Notes: a model not told the origin generated them from the letters alone. A stretch of DNA of 64,000 nt from Prevotella sp. E13-27 (GCF_023217965.1 NZ_JALPSC010000001.1:1674001-1738000); one strand, 5' to 3'. Shown: positions 18,310-27,470, numbered from the stretch's first letter. Numbers and translations are program-made.

Positions 18310-21300
18310 ATGAACAAGAACATGATTTCCAGATGGTTCTCCATGTACGTGCTCATGATGATGTTCGGTATAATGGGAGCGACTGCACAGTCGCTCTCCA
18401 TTGCCGACTTCGCCATCCGTGCAGGTGAGTCAAAGACCATCACAATGAATCTTGCCCAGGGCGGACAGACCGTCTATGGCGTTCAGACCGATCTTACCCT
18501 TCCTGAGGGACTGACCATTGAAGGTGAGCCTGCTATCGTTGAAGGTGCCATTACAAATGGTACTCTCAGCAAGAACCTGCTCACATCTGGCGCTCTGCGT
18601 CTCATCCTCATGTCTTATCAGGGCGACGCTTTCGCTGCTGAGGCTACCGGCATTATCACAATGACCGTTAAGGCTGCCGACACATTCGCTGGCGGTAACA
18701 TCACTCTCACCAACAACCGCATCACCACAAGTGCTGCCGGTGCAGAGACCACTGCTGATAATGCTACGACAAACGTAACACTCAACACAACTCCTGAAAC
18801 GGTTTATCCAGCTGCTGCGGGCGGTATCTCTTGGAACAAGGTGGCTGCTGCCGATATGGCTACTGGTGATGTTGTGGTAATTGCTGATGCAACAACACAG
18901 AAAGCCATGAGCAATAATGGCGGAGCTTCTAATGCTCCTTCTGCTGCAGCCGTTACAATTGCAGATGACAAACTTACGGATGAAATCGCTGCAACATTGC
19001 AGTGGACTGTAACTAAGACTGATGACGGTTATCAGTTTGGTGTAGGTGATGCATATCTCTATACAACTGATACAAATAATGGCGTTCGCGTAGGCTCTAA
19101 TTCCAATAATGTTTTCACTATAGAAAGCGGCTATTTAAAGAACTCTGCAACATCACGTTACCTTGGTGTATATAATAGTCAGGATTGGCGTTGCTATACT
19201 TCGATTAACAACAATATCAAGAATACTGTAACAACCTTCTTTAAGAAGATAGAGGAGATACCTGACGTTGCTGCTCCGACATTTGCTCCTGCTGCAACAA
19301 TGACATTCTTCGGCTCGCAGACAGTGACTCTGACTGCTGAAGAGGGTGCCGACATCTACTATGTAACAGACGATAGCGAGCTTTCTTCTGACTGCGCTAA
19401 GTATGTGGAGCCTATCACAATCAATGCTACCACCACTATCCGTGCATTCGCTGTTAAGGAGGGTAAGGCTAGCCCTGAGGCTAAGGCAACCTATACATTC
19501 GGTCCTACTGTTGCCAACATTGCAGCGTTCAAGGAAACTACCACTACTGCTCAGCTGACACTCGTTGACGCTGTTGTTACTCATGCTTATAGTAGCGACA
19601 AAGGTGATTATGTCTTCGTAGAGGATGCAACAGGCGCTATATGCTTCAGCAAGACAGGTCTTGCTCTCGCAAAGGGGAACAAGCTAAATGGTACTATCAT
19701 TGGTAAGCTTACATCTTACAATGGACTGCCACAGTTTGCTGCTGTAGAGGACCAGACATCTCTTGATGCCGTTCAAGTTACAGAAGATGGTACCATCGCT
19801 CCTGCAGTTGTTACAATAGAGGAGGCTTCAAACGCAGCTTATGCTGCTCGTATGATTAAGATTCTTGGTGGTACAATCACTAAGTCTGGTGACAATTGGT
19901 ACATCACCGTTGGTGAACAGTCACTGCAAATCTACAAGAACACCAACTATGGTGCTGATTATGAGCTCCCTGCTGAGGGTACAGCGATGAAGAGCATCAC
20001 AGGTCTGTTAGTTCCTTATAAAGGTGCGTATGAGATTTGCCCATTGTCACAGGCTGACATTGTGGAGAAGCCAATCATTGAGTTCCAGTATGCTAAGTAC
20101 ATCATCAAGAACACTGCTTCTGGTAAATATCTCAGCGCTGGCAACTCATGGGGTACACAGGCTTCACTTGTTGCTCATCCAGAGTATGTGAAGCTCTCTC
20201 CAAACGAGGATGACGGCACATATAAGATTGAGTCACAGGTAAAGAACGGTGATGGTAACTACTGGCTTAATGTCGATGGCTTTATGGACGGAAAGCCTGC
20301 TGATGCTGTAGTGCTGAACGTAACAAAGGTTTCTGATGGTGTTTACACAATCTCTGACGGCACAAATTACTATGGATGGGACGGCACATCTACAGTGCTC
20401 GCTCGTAATCTTGCTGCTGACAGCGAGAACGCTCTCTGGACCATCCAGACCCTTGATGACGCAAAGGCTGCTTTGGCAAATGCAACAGCTGACGCTCCTA
20501 TGGATGCCACTGTACTTATTGAGGACCACGACTTCGGACGTGGCAACCGCTATCAGGATAGATGGACCATGGCTGCAAGTAATCAGAATCTCTCTGGTGG
20601 TGAGGATAACAACGGCAGTGTAGGTAACAACTGCGCAGAGTCTTATCACTCTGACTTCACTCTGAGCCAGACACTCGCAGGTGCTCCTAAGGGTATCTAT
20701 GCCTTGACTGCTCAGGGCTTCTATCGTCAGGATGGAACAGACAATGAACATCTGCCAGTATTCTATGCAAACAATGAGACTCAGACATTCCCATTGCGCA
20801 CTGGTACTGAGAACAGTATGTCAGATGCAGGTAAGTCATTCAAGACCGGTCTCTACACCATTGATCCAATCTATGTAGAGGTTGAAGAAGGTGGCTCACT
20901 GACCATCGGCGCTAAGCTCGAGGGTAATACAAGCCTGTGGTGTATCTTCGATAATTTCGTTCTTACATATTACGGCGCAGAGGCTTCTATGGACGAGGTT
21001 AAGAACGCTGCTATTCTGGCTGAGATGAACGCACTCCGCTTACAGCTTACAGCGATTAAGGAAGATGTTGAGATTCAGAGCGTTCTCGATCTCATTAATA
21101 ATGCACTCACTTCTACCGAGGGCGCTACAGGCACAGAGAGCATCAATGCTGCAATCGTAACTCTGAAGGCTGCTCTTGAGACCGCACAGGCTTATGTGAA
21201 GGCTAAGAACACTTTGCCTAAGATGAAGCAACTCACTGAGGAGACCAACTTCTACACCGCTGAGGCTCTGCAGAGCTACTACACACAGTGGAACGAGAAA

Positions 21301-21999
21301 TATCAGGCTGGTACTCTCACAAAGGATGAGGCTAACGCACTGCAGGATCCTTTCCTGGGAACTGGATGGCATTCTGACATTAGTTATGACGATTTGCTGC
21401 TCTCTGTTTGGAGCATCGGTGGTGAGAAGGCAAATAACTACGACAAGGCTCTCTACATCAATACATGGTCAACAGAGGGTGAGATAGATGGCTCTGAGTT
21501 CAAGGTTCCATTCTTCGAGTATTGGACTGGCGACGGCGAATCACTTGGTGCTAATACGCTTACTGGCGAGTTGACTGGTCTGGAGAAAGGCAACTATCAA
21601 GTTAAGGCATGGGCACGCGTACGCATGAAGAACGGTGCTGAAGCTCCTGCTACTGGCATCACAATGGATGTCAACGGTGAGAGTAATACTGCTGCCGACG
21701 TATGTGCTGGCACACAGGTTGGTGAGAGCCAGTTCTACATTGGTGAATTCACTGCAACGGGCGATGTCTTCGAGGAAGGCATATTGAAGCTGAACTTCAA
21801 CATTGCTGCTGAAAACAACATCAGCTGGCTGTCATTCAAGAACGTAGTATATACACGCCTTGGTGAGACTGTAGGCATTGCTGGCGTGAAGAGCGAAAAT
21901 AAGCTCGACGGCACTATCTACAACCTCAATGGTCAGAAAGTGGAGAAGGCTCAGAAGGGTCTCTACATCATCAATGGCAAAAAGGTGGTGGTTAAATAA
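18310..21999 (+). CDS. Secreted protein with N-terminal cohesin-like domain and T9SS sorting tail
   Basis: 1,229 aa, starting 25 bases after the 2311-aa gene with the same AACAATAAxCA leader, so probably co-transcribed. Signal peptide at residues 1-26 (IMGATA-Q). The mature N-terminus (about 27-160; IRAGESKTITMNL, YGVQTDLTLPEGL, GIITMTVKAADTF) resembles a cohesin sandwich. A chitobiase/hexosaminidase C-terminal-like domain is near 315-400 (TVTLTAEEGADIYYVTD), an OB-fold-like domain near 400-520, a trefoil-like region near 595-720, and a carbohydrate-binding-like sandwich near 730-895. Helical FIVAR-like linkers precede a final sandwich. The tail IYNLNGQKVEKAQKGLYIING is a T9SS signal. It may pair with the neighbour's dockerin-like module. 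That pairing is inferred, not shown. Confidence 0.8.
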   Translation: MNKNMISRWFSMYVLMMMFGIMGATAQSLSIADFAIRAGESKTITMNLAQGGQTVYGVQTDLTLPEGLTIEGEPAIVEGAITNGTLSKNLLTSGALRLILMSYQGDAFAAEATGIITMTVKAADTFAGGNITLTNNRITTSAAGAETTADNATTNVTLNTTPETVYPAAAGGISWNKVAAADMATGDVVVIADATTQKAMSNNGGASNAPSAAAVTIADDKLTDEIAATLQWTVTKTDDGYQFGVGDAYLYTTDTNNGVRVGSNSNNVFTIESGYLKNSATSRYLGVYNSQDWRCYTSINNNIKNTVTTFFKKIEEIPDVAAPTFAPAATMTFFGSQTVTLTAEEGADIYYVTDDSELSSDCAKYVEPITINATTTIRAFAVKEGKASPEAKATYTFGPTVANIAAFKETTTTAQLTLVDAVVTHAYSSDKGDYVFVEDATGAICFSKTGLALAKGNKLNGTIIGKLTSYNGLPQFAAVEDQTSLDAVQVTEDGTIAPAVVTIEEASNAAYAARMIKILGGTITKSGDNWYITVGEQSLQIYKNTNYGADYELPAEGTAMKSITGLLVPYKGAYEICPLSQADIVEKPIIEFQYAKYIIKNTASGKYLSAGNSWGTQASLVAHPEYVKLSPNEDDGTYKIESQVKNGDGNYWLNVDGFMDGKPADAVVLNVTKVSDGVYTISDGTNYYGWDGTSTVLARNLAADSENALWTIQTLDDAKAALANATADAPMDATVLIEDHDFGRGNRYQDRWTMAASNQNLSGGEDNNGSVGNNCAESYHSDFTLSQTLAGAPKGIYALTAQGFYRQDGTDNEHLPVFYANNETQTFPLRTGTENSMSDAGKSFKTGLYTIDPIYVEVEEGGSLTIGAKLEGNTSLWCIFDNFVLTYYGAEASMDEVKNAAILAEMNALRLQLTAIKEDVEIQSVLDLINNALTSTEGATGTESINAAIVTLKAALETAQAYVKAKNTLPKMKQLTEETNFYTAEALQSYYTQWNEKYQAGTLTKDEANALQDPFLGTGWHSDISYDDLLLSVWSIGGEKANNYDKALYINTWSTEGEIDGSEFKVPFFEYWTGDGESLGANTLTGELTGLEKGNYQVKAWARVRMKNGAEAPATGITMDVNGESNTAADVCAGTQVGESQFYIGEFTATGDVFEEGILKLNFNIAAENNISWLSFKNVVYTRLGETVGIAGVKSENKLDGTIYNLNGQKVEKAQKGLYIINGKKVVVK

Positions 22000-22061
22000 C
22001 CTCCCCCTGCCCCTCCGAAGGAGGGGTGTTGAATTAGTTGGTTTAATTCGACTTTATACAA

Positions 22062-22102
22062 TAAGAAGGCATCCCGAAGTGGGGTGCCTTCTTATGTTAT
22101 TT
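22062..22102 (+). terminator. Rho-independent terminator of the dockerin/cohesin-like operon
   Basis: AAGAAGGCATCCC (22063-22075) pairs with GGGGTGCCTTCTT (22081-22093) around a GAAGT loop, followed by a weak T-rich stretch. A smaller CCCCTCC/GGAGGGG hairpin lies just upstream, right after the stop codon. Confidence 0.65.
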
Positions 22103-22109
22103 GTTTGCT

Positions 22110-22197
22110 AGTAAAGTTTAACTTCTCTCGGAGTAAAGTTAAACTTCTCTCGGAGTAAAGTTAAACTTCTCTCGAAGCAAAGTTTAACTTCTCTTAT
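22110..22197. repeat. Four tandem 22-bp repeats
   Basis: Four units of 22 bases based on AGTAAAGTTAAACTTCTCTCGG. The first three differ by one to two bases; the fourth is degenerate at its end. Each unit contains the near-palindrome AAGTTWAACTT. A solitary copy occurs at 59346-59367. There are no spacers, so it is not CRISPR. Confidence 0.8.
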
Positions 22198-22218
22198 AGC
22201 GTTTTAGAAAGACGGTTT

Positions 22219-22905
22219 TTATTTAGGTGCGAGGGCTTGCCAGAGTGGGTCGTCGGGTAGGGGAGCTTCCACAATGATGGTTTCTTTCGAGACGGGATGG
22301 ACGAACTCTATACGGTGAGACTGTAGGGAGATGCTGCCGTCGGGATTCGAGCGACGGGCACCGTATTTCAAGTCGCCCTTGATGGCGCGCCCGATGGCTG
22401 ACAGCTGACAGCGGATCTGGTGATGACGGCCTGTCATAAGCTCCACCTCCACAAGGTCGTAGTTGTCGCCATTGCCAATGACACGATATCGCAGCTGCGC
22501 CTTCTTGGAACGCGGCACCTCATGATCGTAGGCATACGACTTGTTCTGCTGCTCGTTGCGCGTGAGCCAGTGGGTGAGTAGTGTACTCTCACCTCTTACC
22601 TCTAACCTCTCACCTCTAGCCTCAACTATCGCCCAGTAGGTTTTGTGAACCTGTCCCTCGGCAAACATCTTGTTCAGTCGGGTGAGAGCTTTTGAGGTAC
22701 GTGCAAAGACAACCAGTCCGCTGACAGGACGGTCCAAACGGTGAACGACACCAAGAAACACCTCGCCAGGCTTGTTGTATTTCTCTTTTATATACTGTTT
22801 CACCGTTTCAGAGAGAGGAGTGTCGCCGGTCTTGTCACCCTGCACTATTTCACCGCTCCGTTTGTTGACAATGATGATATGATTGTCCTCGTAAACAACT
22901 TCCAT
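22219..22905 (-). CDS. RluA-family rRNA/tRNA pseudouridine synthase with repeat-derived insertion
   Basis: 228 aa from ATG at 22905. An upstream ATG at 22959 would add 18 residues encoded across the promoter and is not preferred. Isomerises uridine to pseudouridine in structured RNA. The start EVVYEDNHIIIVNKRSGEIVQ and the catalytic motif HRLDRPVSG (residues 55-63, Asp58) define the RluA/RsuA superfamily; LMTGRHHQIRCQL near residue 175 is the conserved RNA-binding segment. No S4 domain is present. Residues 96-107 (ARGERLEVRGES) are encoded by tandem heptanucleotide repeats and look like a recent in-frame expansion between two conserved strands. Which RNA site is modified cannot be told from the sequence. 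Confidence 0.9.
   Translation of the reverse strand: MEVVYEDNHIIIVNKRSGEIVQGDKTGDTPLSETVKQYIKEKYNKPGEVFLGVVHRLDRPVSGLVVFARTSKALTRLNKMFAEGQVHKTYWAIVEARGERLEVRGESTLLTHWLTRNEQQNKSYAYDHEVPRSKKAQLRYRVIGNGDNYDLVEVELMTGRHHQIRCQLSAIGRAIKGDLKYGARRSNPDGSISLQSHRIEFVHPVSKETIIVEAPLPDDPLWQALAPK
22586..22620. repeat. Heptanucleotide tandem repeat inside the pseudouridine synthase gene
   Basis: Five uninterrupted copies of CTCTNRC (complement: GYNAGAG, the AGAGGTN heptad), read in frame as part of the protein. The same heptad occurs at 42728-42783 and 63249-63269. Confidence 0.85.
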
Positions 22906-22929
22906 GGTTAAAAAAGACTTATTTTGCTG

Positions 22930-22960
22930 CAAAATTACTGATAATCGGACAACTATCAAA
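22930..22960 (-). promoter_or_regulatory. Promoter of the pseudouridine synthase gene
   Basis: On the minus strand, TTTG (22957-22960), a 19-base spacer and TAATTTTG (22930-22937), ending 25 bases before the chosen ATG at 22905. This supports the shorter start. Confidence 0.65.
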
Positions 22961-22969
22961 AAAAATCAA

Positions 22970-22977
22970 TAACTTTG
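22970..22977 (+). promoter_or_regulatory. -7 element of the M16 peptidase gene
   Basis: TAACTTTG, 52 bases before the ATG at 23030, in a divergent arrangement with the promoter at 22930-22960. The -33 box is unclear. Confidence 0.55.
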
Positions 22978-23029
22978 CGCCGTGAAAATGTACTAAACGA
23001 AACAATTTATTATTAATTGAGAAAAGCGT

Positions 23030-25942
23030 ATGAAGAAATTGTTGTTTTTCCTTACAGCCCTTGTCGTGCTCGGCTCGTGCAGTAAGTACAAGTACGATGA
23101 GGTGAAAGACGATATGTCGAAGACCCGCATCTACACTCTTAAGAACGGACTTAAGGTCTATCTTAGTGTTAACCCTGGTGAGCCGCGCATACAGACCTAT
23201 ATCGCTGTGCGTACAGGCTCGAAGAACGACCCTGCTGAGACAACAGGCTTGGCTCACTATCTTGAGCACCTCATGTTCAAGGGAACAAGCAAGTTCGGCG
23301 TTACTGATCCTGAGAAGGAGGCTCCGCTGCTTGAGGACATTGAAAACCGTTACGAGGCTTATCGTAAGATGACCGACCCCGAGGTACGCCGTAAGGCTTA
23401 CCATGAGATCGACTCTGTAAGTCAGCTCGCTGCCCAGTATTTCATTCCTAACGAGTACGACAAACTCATGTCTGCCATCGGTGCCGAGGGTACCAATGCC
23501 TATACCTCTTACGACGTAACCTGCTATACCGAGGACATCCCTTCAAACGAGGTGGAGAACTGGGCAAAGATTCAGAGCGACCGTTTCCAGAATATGACCA
23601 TCCGTGGATTCCATACAGAGCTGGAGGCCGTCTATGAGGAATATAACATTCATCTTAGCGATGATCAGGACAAGACCATCAATGCCCTCTTTGCTAAGTT
23701 GTTCCCCAATCATCCTTACGGCACGCAGACTGTCATTGGTACTCAGGACCATCTGAAGAATCCTTCTATTAAGAACATCAAAGAGTACTTTGAAAAGTGG
23801 TATGTTCCGAATAATGTGGCTATCTGTATGGCTGGCGACTTTGATCCCGATGAGGTTATTGCTACCATAGATAAGTATTTCGGCAAGTGGCAGCGTGGCA
23901 ACGATGCTGTTCAGCCAGAGTTCGGAGAACAACCAGCCATTACCGCTCCTGTTGATACAACAGTTGTTGGTCAGGAGGCCGAGGCACTGTGGATGGGTTA
24001 TCGCTTTGATGGCGCTTCATCGCTACAGCTCGACACTCTGAACATCATTGAGTCAATGCTGAGCAATGGTACGGCAGGTCTCATTGACCTCGACATCAAC
24101 CAACAGATGAAGCTTCTCTATGCTTATGGCGGCATCTATTCTCTGGCCGACCAGTCAGTGTTCCTCATCTTGGGCGCTCCTCTTCAGGGACAGACTCTCG
24201 ACGATGTCCGTGCCATCCTTCTCGAAGAGATTGAGAAGCTGAAGCGCGGTGAGTTCAGCGATGACCTTCTGCCTTCTGTGAAGAACAATATAAAACTGAA
24301 TTATTATAACTCTCTGGAGAGCAACCAGCAGCGTGCGTCAATGTTTGTTGATGCCTTCATCAACGGCACGCCATGGGAGCAGAAGGTGAAGTCTATCAGC
24401 CGCATAGAAAGCATCACCAAGGAACAGATTGTTGACTTCGCTAAGCGTCACTTCACAGACAACTATGTAACAGTGTATAAGCGCCAGGGCGTTGACGAGA
24501 CACAGAAGAAGATTGACAAGCCGGAGATTACTCCTATACCCACAAACCGCGAACTTGTGTCTGACTTTGTGAAGGAGATACAGAATTCTAAGGTTAAGCC
24601 CATAAAGCCACGCTTCGTTGACTTCAAGAAAGACCTTACATTCGGTGATGTGAAGGCAAAAGGTGATGATGGAGCAACTCTGCCATACGTCTATGTGAAG
24701 AACAAGGAGAACGGTCGTTTCTCACTGTCATTTAAGTATGACTTTGGCGAGGAGAGCGATGTGCGCTACAACTATGCAGCTGAGTATCTTGACTATCTCG
24801 GCACCGACTCGCTGTCACCTGCTGAGCTGAAGCAGCTGTTCTATAAGCTCGCATGTTCTTACAGCATATCTGTGGGTCCGCGTAGCATTTATGTAAATCT
24901 TGGCGGACTTAGCGAGAGCATGCCCGAGGCTCTTAAACAGTTGGAGAACCTCCTTCTCTGCGCACGTGTTGACACTGCTGCCTATCTGCAGTATGTGCAG
25001 GTTGTTGATAAGGCTCGCAGTGACGCGAAGCTCGACCAGCAGACAAACTACTCTAACCTCTGTTCTTACGGCATTTATGGTCCTTATAACCGCAACCGTA
25101 ACATTCTGACTACACAGCAGCTTGTAGAGACCAATCCTAACGATCTGCTCGACCTTCTGCGCGAACTCGGCAACCATAAGAGCACGGTGTTGTACTATGG
25201 TCCTATGAAGGCAGGCAAGATGGCTTCTGTAGTGGCTGAGAACCATGCCATCCCTTCAAAATTCACTGCCGATCCAGAGGCTCGTCACTATGTAGCCCAG
25301 CCTACACCTGAGAACGAGGTGCTCATCGCTCCTTACGACGCAAAGAACATCTACATGCGCATGTATCACAACGAGCAGCACGAGTGGAACCCCGAGCAGG
25401 CTGCAGTACAGGCACTGTTCAACGAGTACTATGGCGGTTCAATGGGTAGCGTGGTGTTCCAGGAGCTTCGTGAGGCTCGTGGCCTGGCTTATAATGCGTA
25501 TGCAGCTTACATGATGCCAAGCTATAAGGATGAGAAGGAGTTCTTCTTTACTCATATCATCACTCAGAACGACAAGATGATTGACTGCGTAAGTCAGTTC
25601 AATAACATCCTCGACACTATTCCTCAGAGCGAGTCCTCGTTCCAGATTGCGAAGGATGCCCTGACAAAGCGTCTTGCCAGCCAGCGTGCTACGAAGTTTG
25701 GTCTCATCAATACATGGCTATACTCTCAGCAGCTTGGCATAGACTACGACCTCAACGAGAAGATATACAAAGCTCTGCCCAGCATCAAACTTGATGATAT
25801 CGTGAAATTTGAGCAGGAGAATATGGCGCACAAGACCTATCGCTACATTATCCTTGGTGACGAGAAGGAACTCGATATGAAAGCCATCGAGGCTTACGGT
25901 CCTGTGAAACGCCTCACCACAGAGGAAATCTTCGGATACTGA
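23030..25942 (+). CDS. M16 family zinc metallopeptidase, lipoprotein
   Basis: 970 aa. Lipoprotein signal with lipobox VLGSC (Cys17), so probably membrane-anchored in the periplasm. The inverted zinc motif HYLEH is at residues 76-80 (His76, Glu79 and His80), and the third ligand region ELEAVYEE lies about 130 residues later, as in insulinase/pitrilysin (M16) enzymes. The length fits the two-half M16 proteins, in which an active N-terminal half and an inactive C-terminal half form a clamshell. The C-terminal half keeps the (R)EARGLAYNAYA motif typical of this class. A charged insertion (about 95-135) follows the active site. Likely degrades periplasmic peptides. It converges with the next gene, whose end lies 3 bases downstream. 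Confidence 0.92.
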   Translation: MKKLLFFLTALVVLGSCSKYKYDEVKDDMSKTRIYTLKNGLKVYLSVNPGEPRIQTYIAVRTGSKNDPAETTGLAHYLEHLMFKGTSKFGVTDPEKEAPLLEDIENRYEAYRKMTDPEVRRKAYHEIDSVSQLAAQYFIPNEYDKLMSAIGAEGTNAYTSYDVTCYTEDIPSNEVENWAKIQSDRFQNMTIRGFHTELEAVYEEYNIHLSDDQDKTINALFAKLFPNHPYGTQTVIGTQDHLKNPSIKNIKEYFEKWYVPNNVAICMAGDFDPDEVIATIDKYFGKWQRGNDAVQPEFGEQPAITAPVDTTVVGQEAEALWMGYRFDGASSLQLDTLNIIESMLSNGTAGLIDLDINQQMKLLYAYGGIYSLADQSVFLILGAPLQGQTLDDVRAILLEEIEKLKRGEFSDDLLPSVKNNIKLNYYNSLESNQQRASMFVDAFINGTPWEQKVKSISRIESITKEQIVDFAKRHFTDNYVTVYKRQGVDETQKKIDKPEITPIPTNRELVSDFVKEIQNSKVKPIKPRFVDFKKDLTFGDVKAKGDDGATLPYVYVKNKENGRFSLSFKYDFGEESDVRYNYAAEYLDYLGTDSLSPAELKQLFYKLACSYSISVGPRSIYVNLGGLSESMPEALKQLENLLLCARVDTAAYLQYVQVVDKARSDAKLDQQTNYSNLCSYGIYGPYNRNRNILTTQQLVETNPNDLLDLLRELGNHKSTVLYYGPMKAGKMASVVAENHAIPSKFTADPEARHYVAQPTPENEVLIAPYDAKNIYMRMYHNEQHEWNPEQAAVQALFNEYYGGSMGSVVFQELREARGLAYNAYAAYMMPSYKDEKEFFFTHIITQNDKMIDCVSQFNNILDTIPQSESSFQIAKDALTKRLASQRATKFGLINTWLYSQQLGIDYDLNEKIYKALPSIKLDDIVKFEQENMAHKTYRYIILGDEKELDMKAIEAYGPVKRLTTEEIFGY

Positions 25943-25945
25943 TGA

Positions 25946-26731
25946 TCACTCAATGGTGAATGTCCCGTTGTCATCGAGATTGACACGAGCCGACAGCGTG
26001 GGCGTGTCATCGTAGGTAAGTACAAGTCCCGTGACGAACTTCACTCCAGGAGTGAACTTCACCACGGGGCTTTTTCCGTCTATGTCATATGTTAGTTGCT
26101 CACCAATCCACAGCGCGTCATCATCGAAGCCGCCCATGTCGCTAACGGTGTTCGTCATCGTGTCTGTAGGCACATGGTTCGTGTAGAGCACTATCTGTTC
26201 GCCGCTGATAGAGTAGGAGAGACGCTTTATTAGTTCCTGCTGCATGTCGTATGGCGCTATTGAGGTAACAACTGTAGCATTGCTCTTGTCATCAAAACGA
26301 AGTTTGTACAGACGGTCTGTCTGAACACCTGTGCCCTCAGCATCGCCGCCAACGAACCACAGCACACCATCCTCCGCATCGTAGCGAGCCTGTGGCATAC
26401 GTCCGTGACGGATATTGGGGAACATCGTCTTTACACCATTTCGGCAAACTATTATTCCGTAGCCCTCTGCTGATACATCGTTGCCGCAGGTAATGAGACT
26501 CAGCACGCGAATACCGTTCTCAGCATCATTCAGCGTTGTCTCGCAGAGCGTAGAATCTACATCGCCCTGCATGATGGCTTTGACTGCCTCAGGGGCTTCA
26601 CCTGCCACATCCGTGCTGTCTATCGTTCCACACACGGCTTTCTCTGTCACTTTGTTCTCTGAACATGAAGTAATTGTCATGCCGCAAATCATCAGGATGG
26701 CGGCATACATCCATTGTCTCATACCTTTCAT
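25946..26731 (-). CDS. Putative lipoprotein of unknown function
   Basis: 261 aa from ATG at 26731. A longer frame from 26776 adds residues that run through repeat DNA, and the start at 26731 gives a clean signal: MKGMRQWMYAAILMICGMTITSC with the lipidated Cys at residue 23. The mature protein is acidic and beta-rich (LWFVGGDAEGTG, LYKLRFDDKSNATVV, SYSISGEQIVLYTNH). I do not recognise a domain. Its 3' end lies 3 bases from the M16 gene's stop, so the two are convergent. Location is probably the periplasmic face of a membrane. Confidence 0.75.
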   Translation of the reverse strand: MKGMRQWMYAAILMICGMTITSCSENKVTEKAVCGTIDSTDVAGEAPEAVKAIMQGDVDSTLCETTLNDAENGIRVLSLITCGNDVSAEGYGIIVCRNGVKTMFPNIRHGRMPQARYDAEDGVLWFVGGDAEGTGVQTDRLYKLRFDDKSNATVVTSIAPYDMQQELIKRLSYSISGEQIVLYTNHVPTDTMTNTVSDMGGFDDDALWIGEQLTYDIDGKSPVVKFTPGVKFVTGLVLTYDDTPTLSARVNLDDNGTFTIE

Positions 26732-26769
26732 AGCAATCTGTAATAAACAAAGAGGAAATTTTATAATTA

Positions 26770-26856
26770 ACCACAACGGATTTCACGGATTAAACGGATT
26801 ATCTAAGGTGTTGACATTCTATAGAGTTTGAATCCGTTAAATCCGTGAAATCCGTT
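26770..26856. repeat. Short terminal-inverted-repeat element, GGATT type
   Basis: Begins ACCACAACGGATTTCACGG. The arms at 26775-26800 and 26831-26856 are inverted copies matching at 25 of 26 positions, with CGGATT repeated three times per arm at 9-base spacing. The 30-base centre is unremarkable. Same architecture as the elements at 44237, 47461 and 63607. Confidence 0.75.
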
Positions 26857-26874
26857 CTTTCAGCGTAACTTTTG

Positions 26875-27273
26875 TGGAGCTGGAGGGAGTCGAACCCTCG
26901 TCCGCACAAGGAAACCATACGCTTTCTACACGCTTATCTTGGACTTCATTTTCGTGCTGTGACAAGACCCAAGCCACCAATCGCAGCCTTATCCTCTAAA
27001 TTTTCATCGCGACATCGAGGCCTACCGTGACTATTTCCGATTTATTCTGCGCCGCTTGATCTTCGGATTCGGAACCACATCCTTGGAGCGACGTCTCGTT
27101 CACCTACCTTGTAAGCGAATTAAGCTCATAATCTACTGTGCTTCGATTAAGCAGCGAGAGCATACTCATTGTTGCCAATTAATTTTCCTACAGAAGAGAT
27201 TTAGGAGCCTCCCATAGCCCAGCTCCGCGTGCTTACGTACCATCTCGGCTTGCCGTCAAATCCAGTCAACCCC
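26875..27273 (-). ncRNA. ssrA: Transfer-messenger RNA (tmRNA)
   Basis: About 399 nt on the minus strand. The 5' end GGGGTTG (27267-27273) pairs over 7 bases with CAGCTCC near the 3' end (26876-26882), forming the acceptor stem, and GGGTTCGACTCCC gives the T arm. The tag reading frame (27147-27176) encodes GNNEYALAA followed by a stop, matching the ...YALAA tags of Bacteroidetes. The RNA rescues stalled ribosomes with SmpB and marks the peptide for proteolysis. A full CCA end does not seem to be encoded. Confidence 0.93.
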
Positions 27274-27297
27274 AGTGTTACGTGTCGTTTCGTGATG

Positions 27298-27329
27298 CAA
27301 AGATACGCTATTTAATACAATCTGCCAAA
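27298..27329 (-). promoter_or_regulatory. Promoter of ssrA
   Basis: Minus strand: TTTGG (27325-27329), a 19-base spacer, TATCTTTG (27298-27305). It ends 24 bases before the mature tmRNA 5' end. Confidence 0.7.
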
Positions 27330-27400
27330 TAATTCAATTAAAAATAAGCGTTTTTACAAGAATGGCTCGATAGATACTAATCTTTTTAAAAGAAAATGCT

Positions 27401-27408
27401 TACCTTTG
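27401..27408 (+). promoter_or_regulatory. -7 element of the capsule locus
   Basis: TACCTTTG, 62 bases before the ATG of the export gene at 27471. The -33 region is A/T-rich without a clear TTTG. Probably starts the polysaccharide operon. Confidence 0.55.
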
Positions 27409-27470
27409 CAATAATTTCCGAGAAAATCGGTTATATAATTACATTGATGTAAAGAAAACATGTTTTTTTG

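Noticed and set aside
22110..22197. Tandem 22-bp repeats as a CRISPR array
   Set aside because: Units are directly adjacent with no spacers, and no cas genes are in the window.
26831..27297. A tRNA gene suggested by the T-arm-like GTCGAACCCTCG
   Set aside because: The whole segment folds and reads as tmRNA, with acceptor pairing to 27267-27273 and a tag frame.
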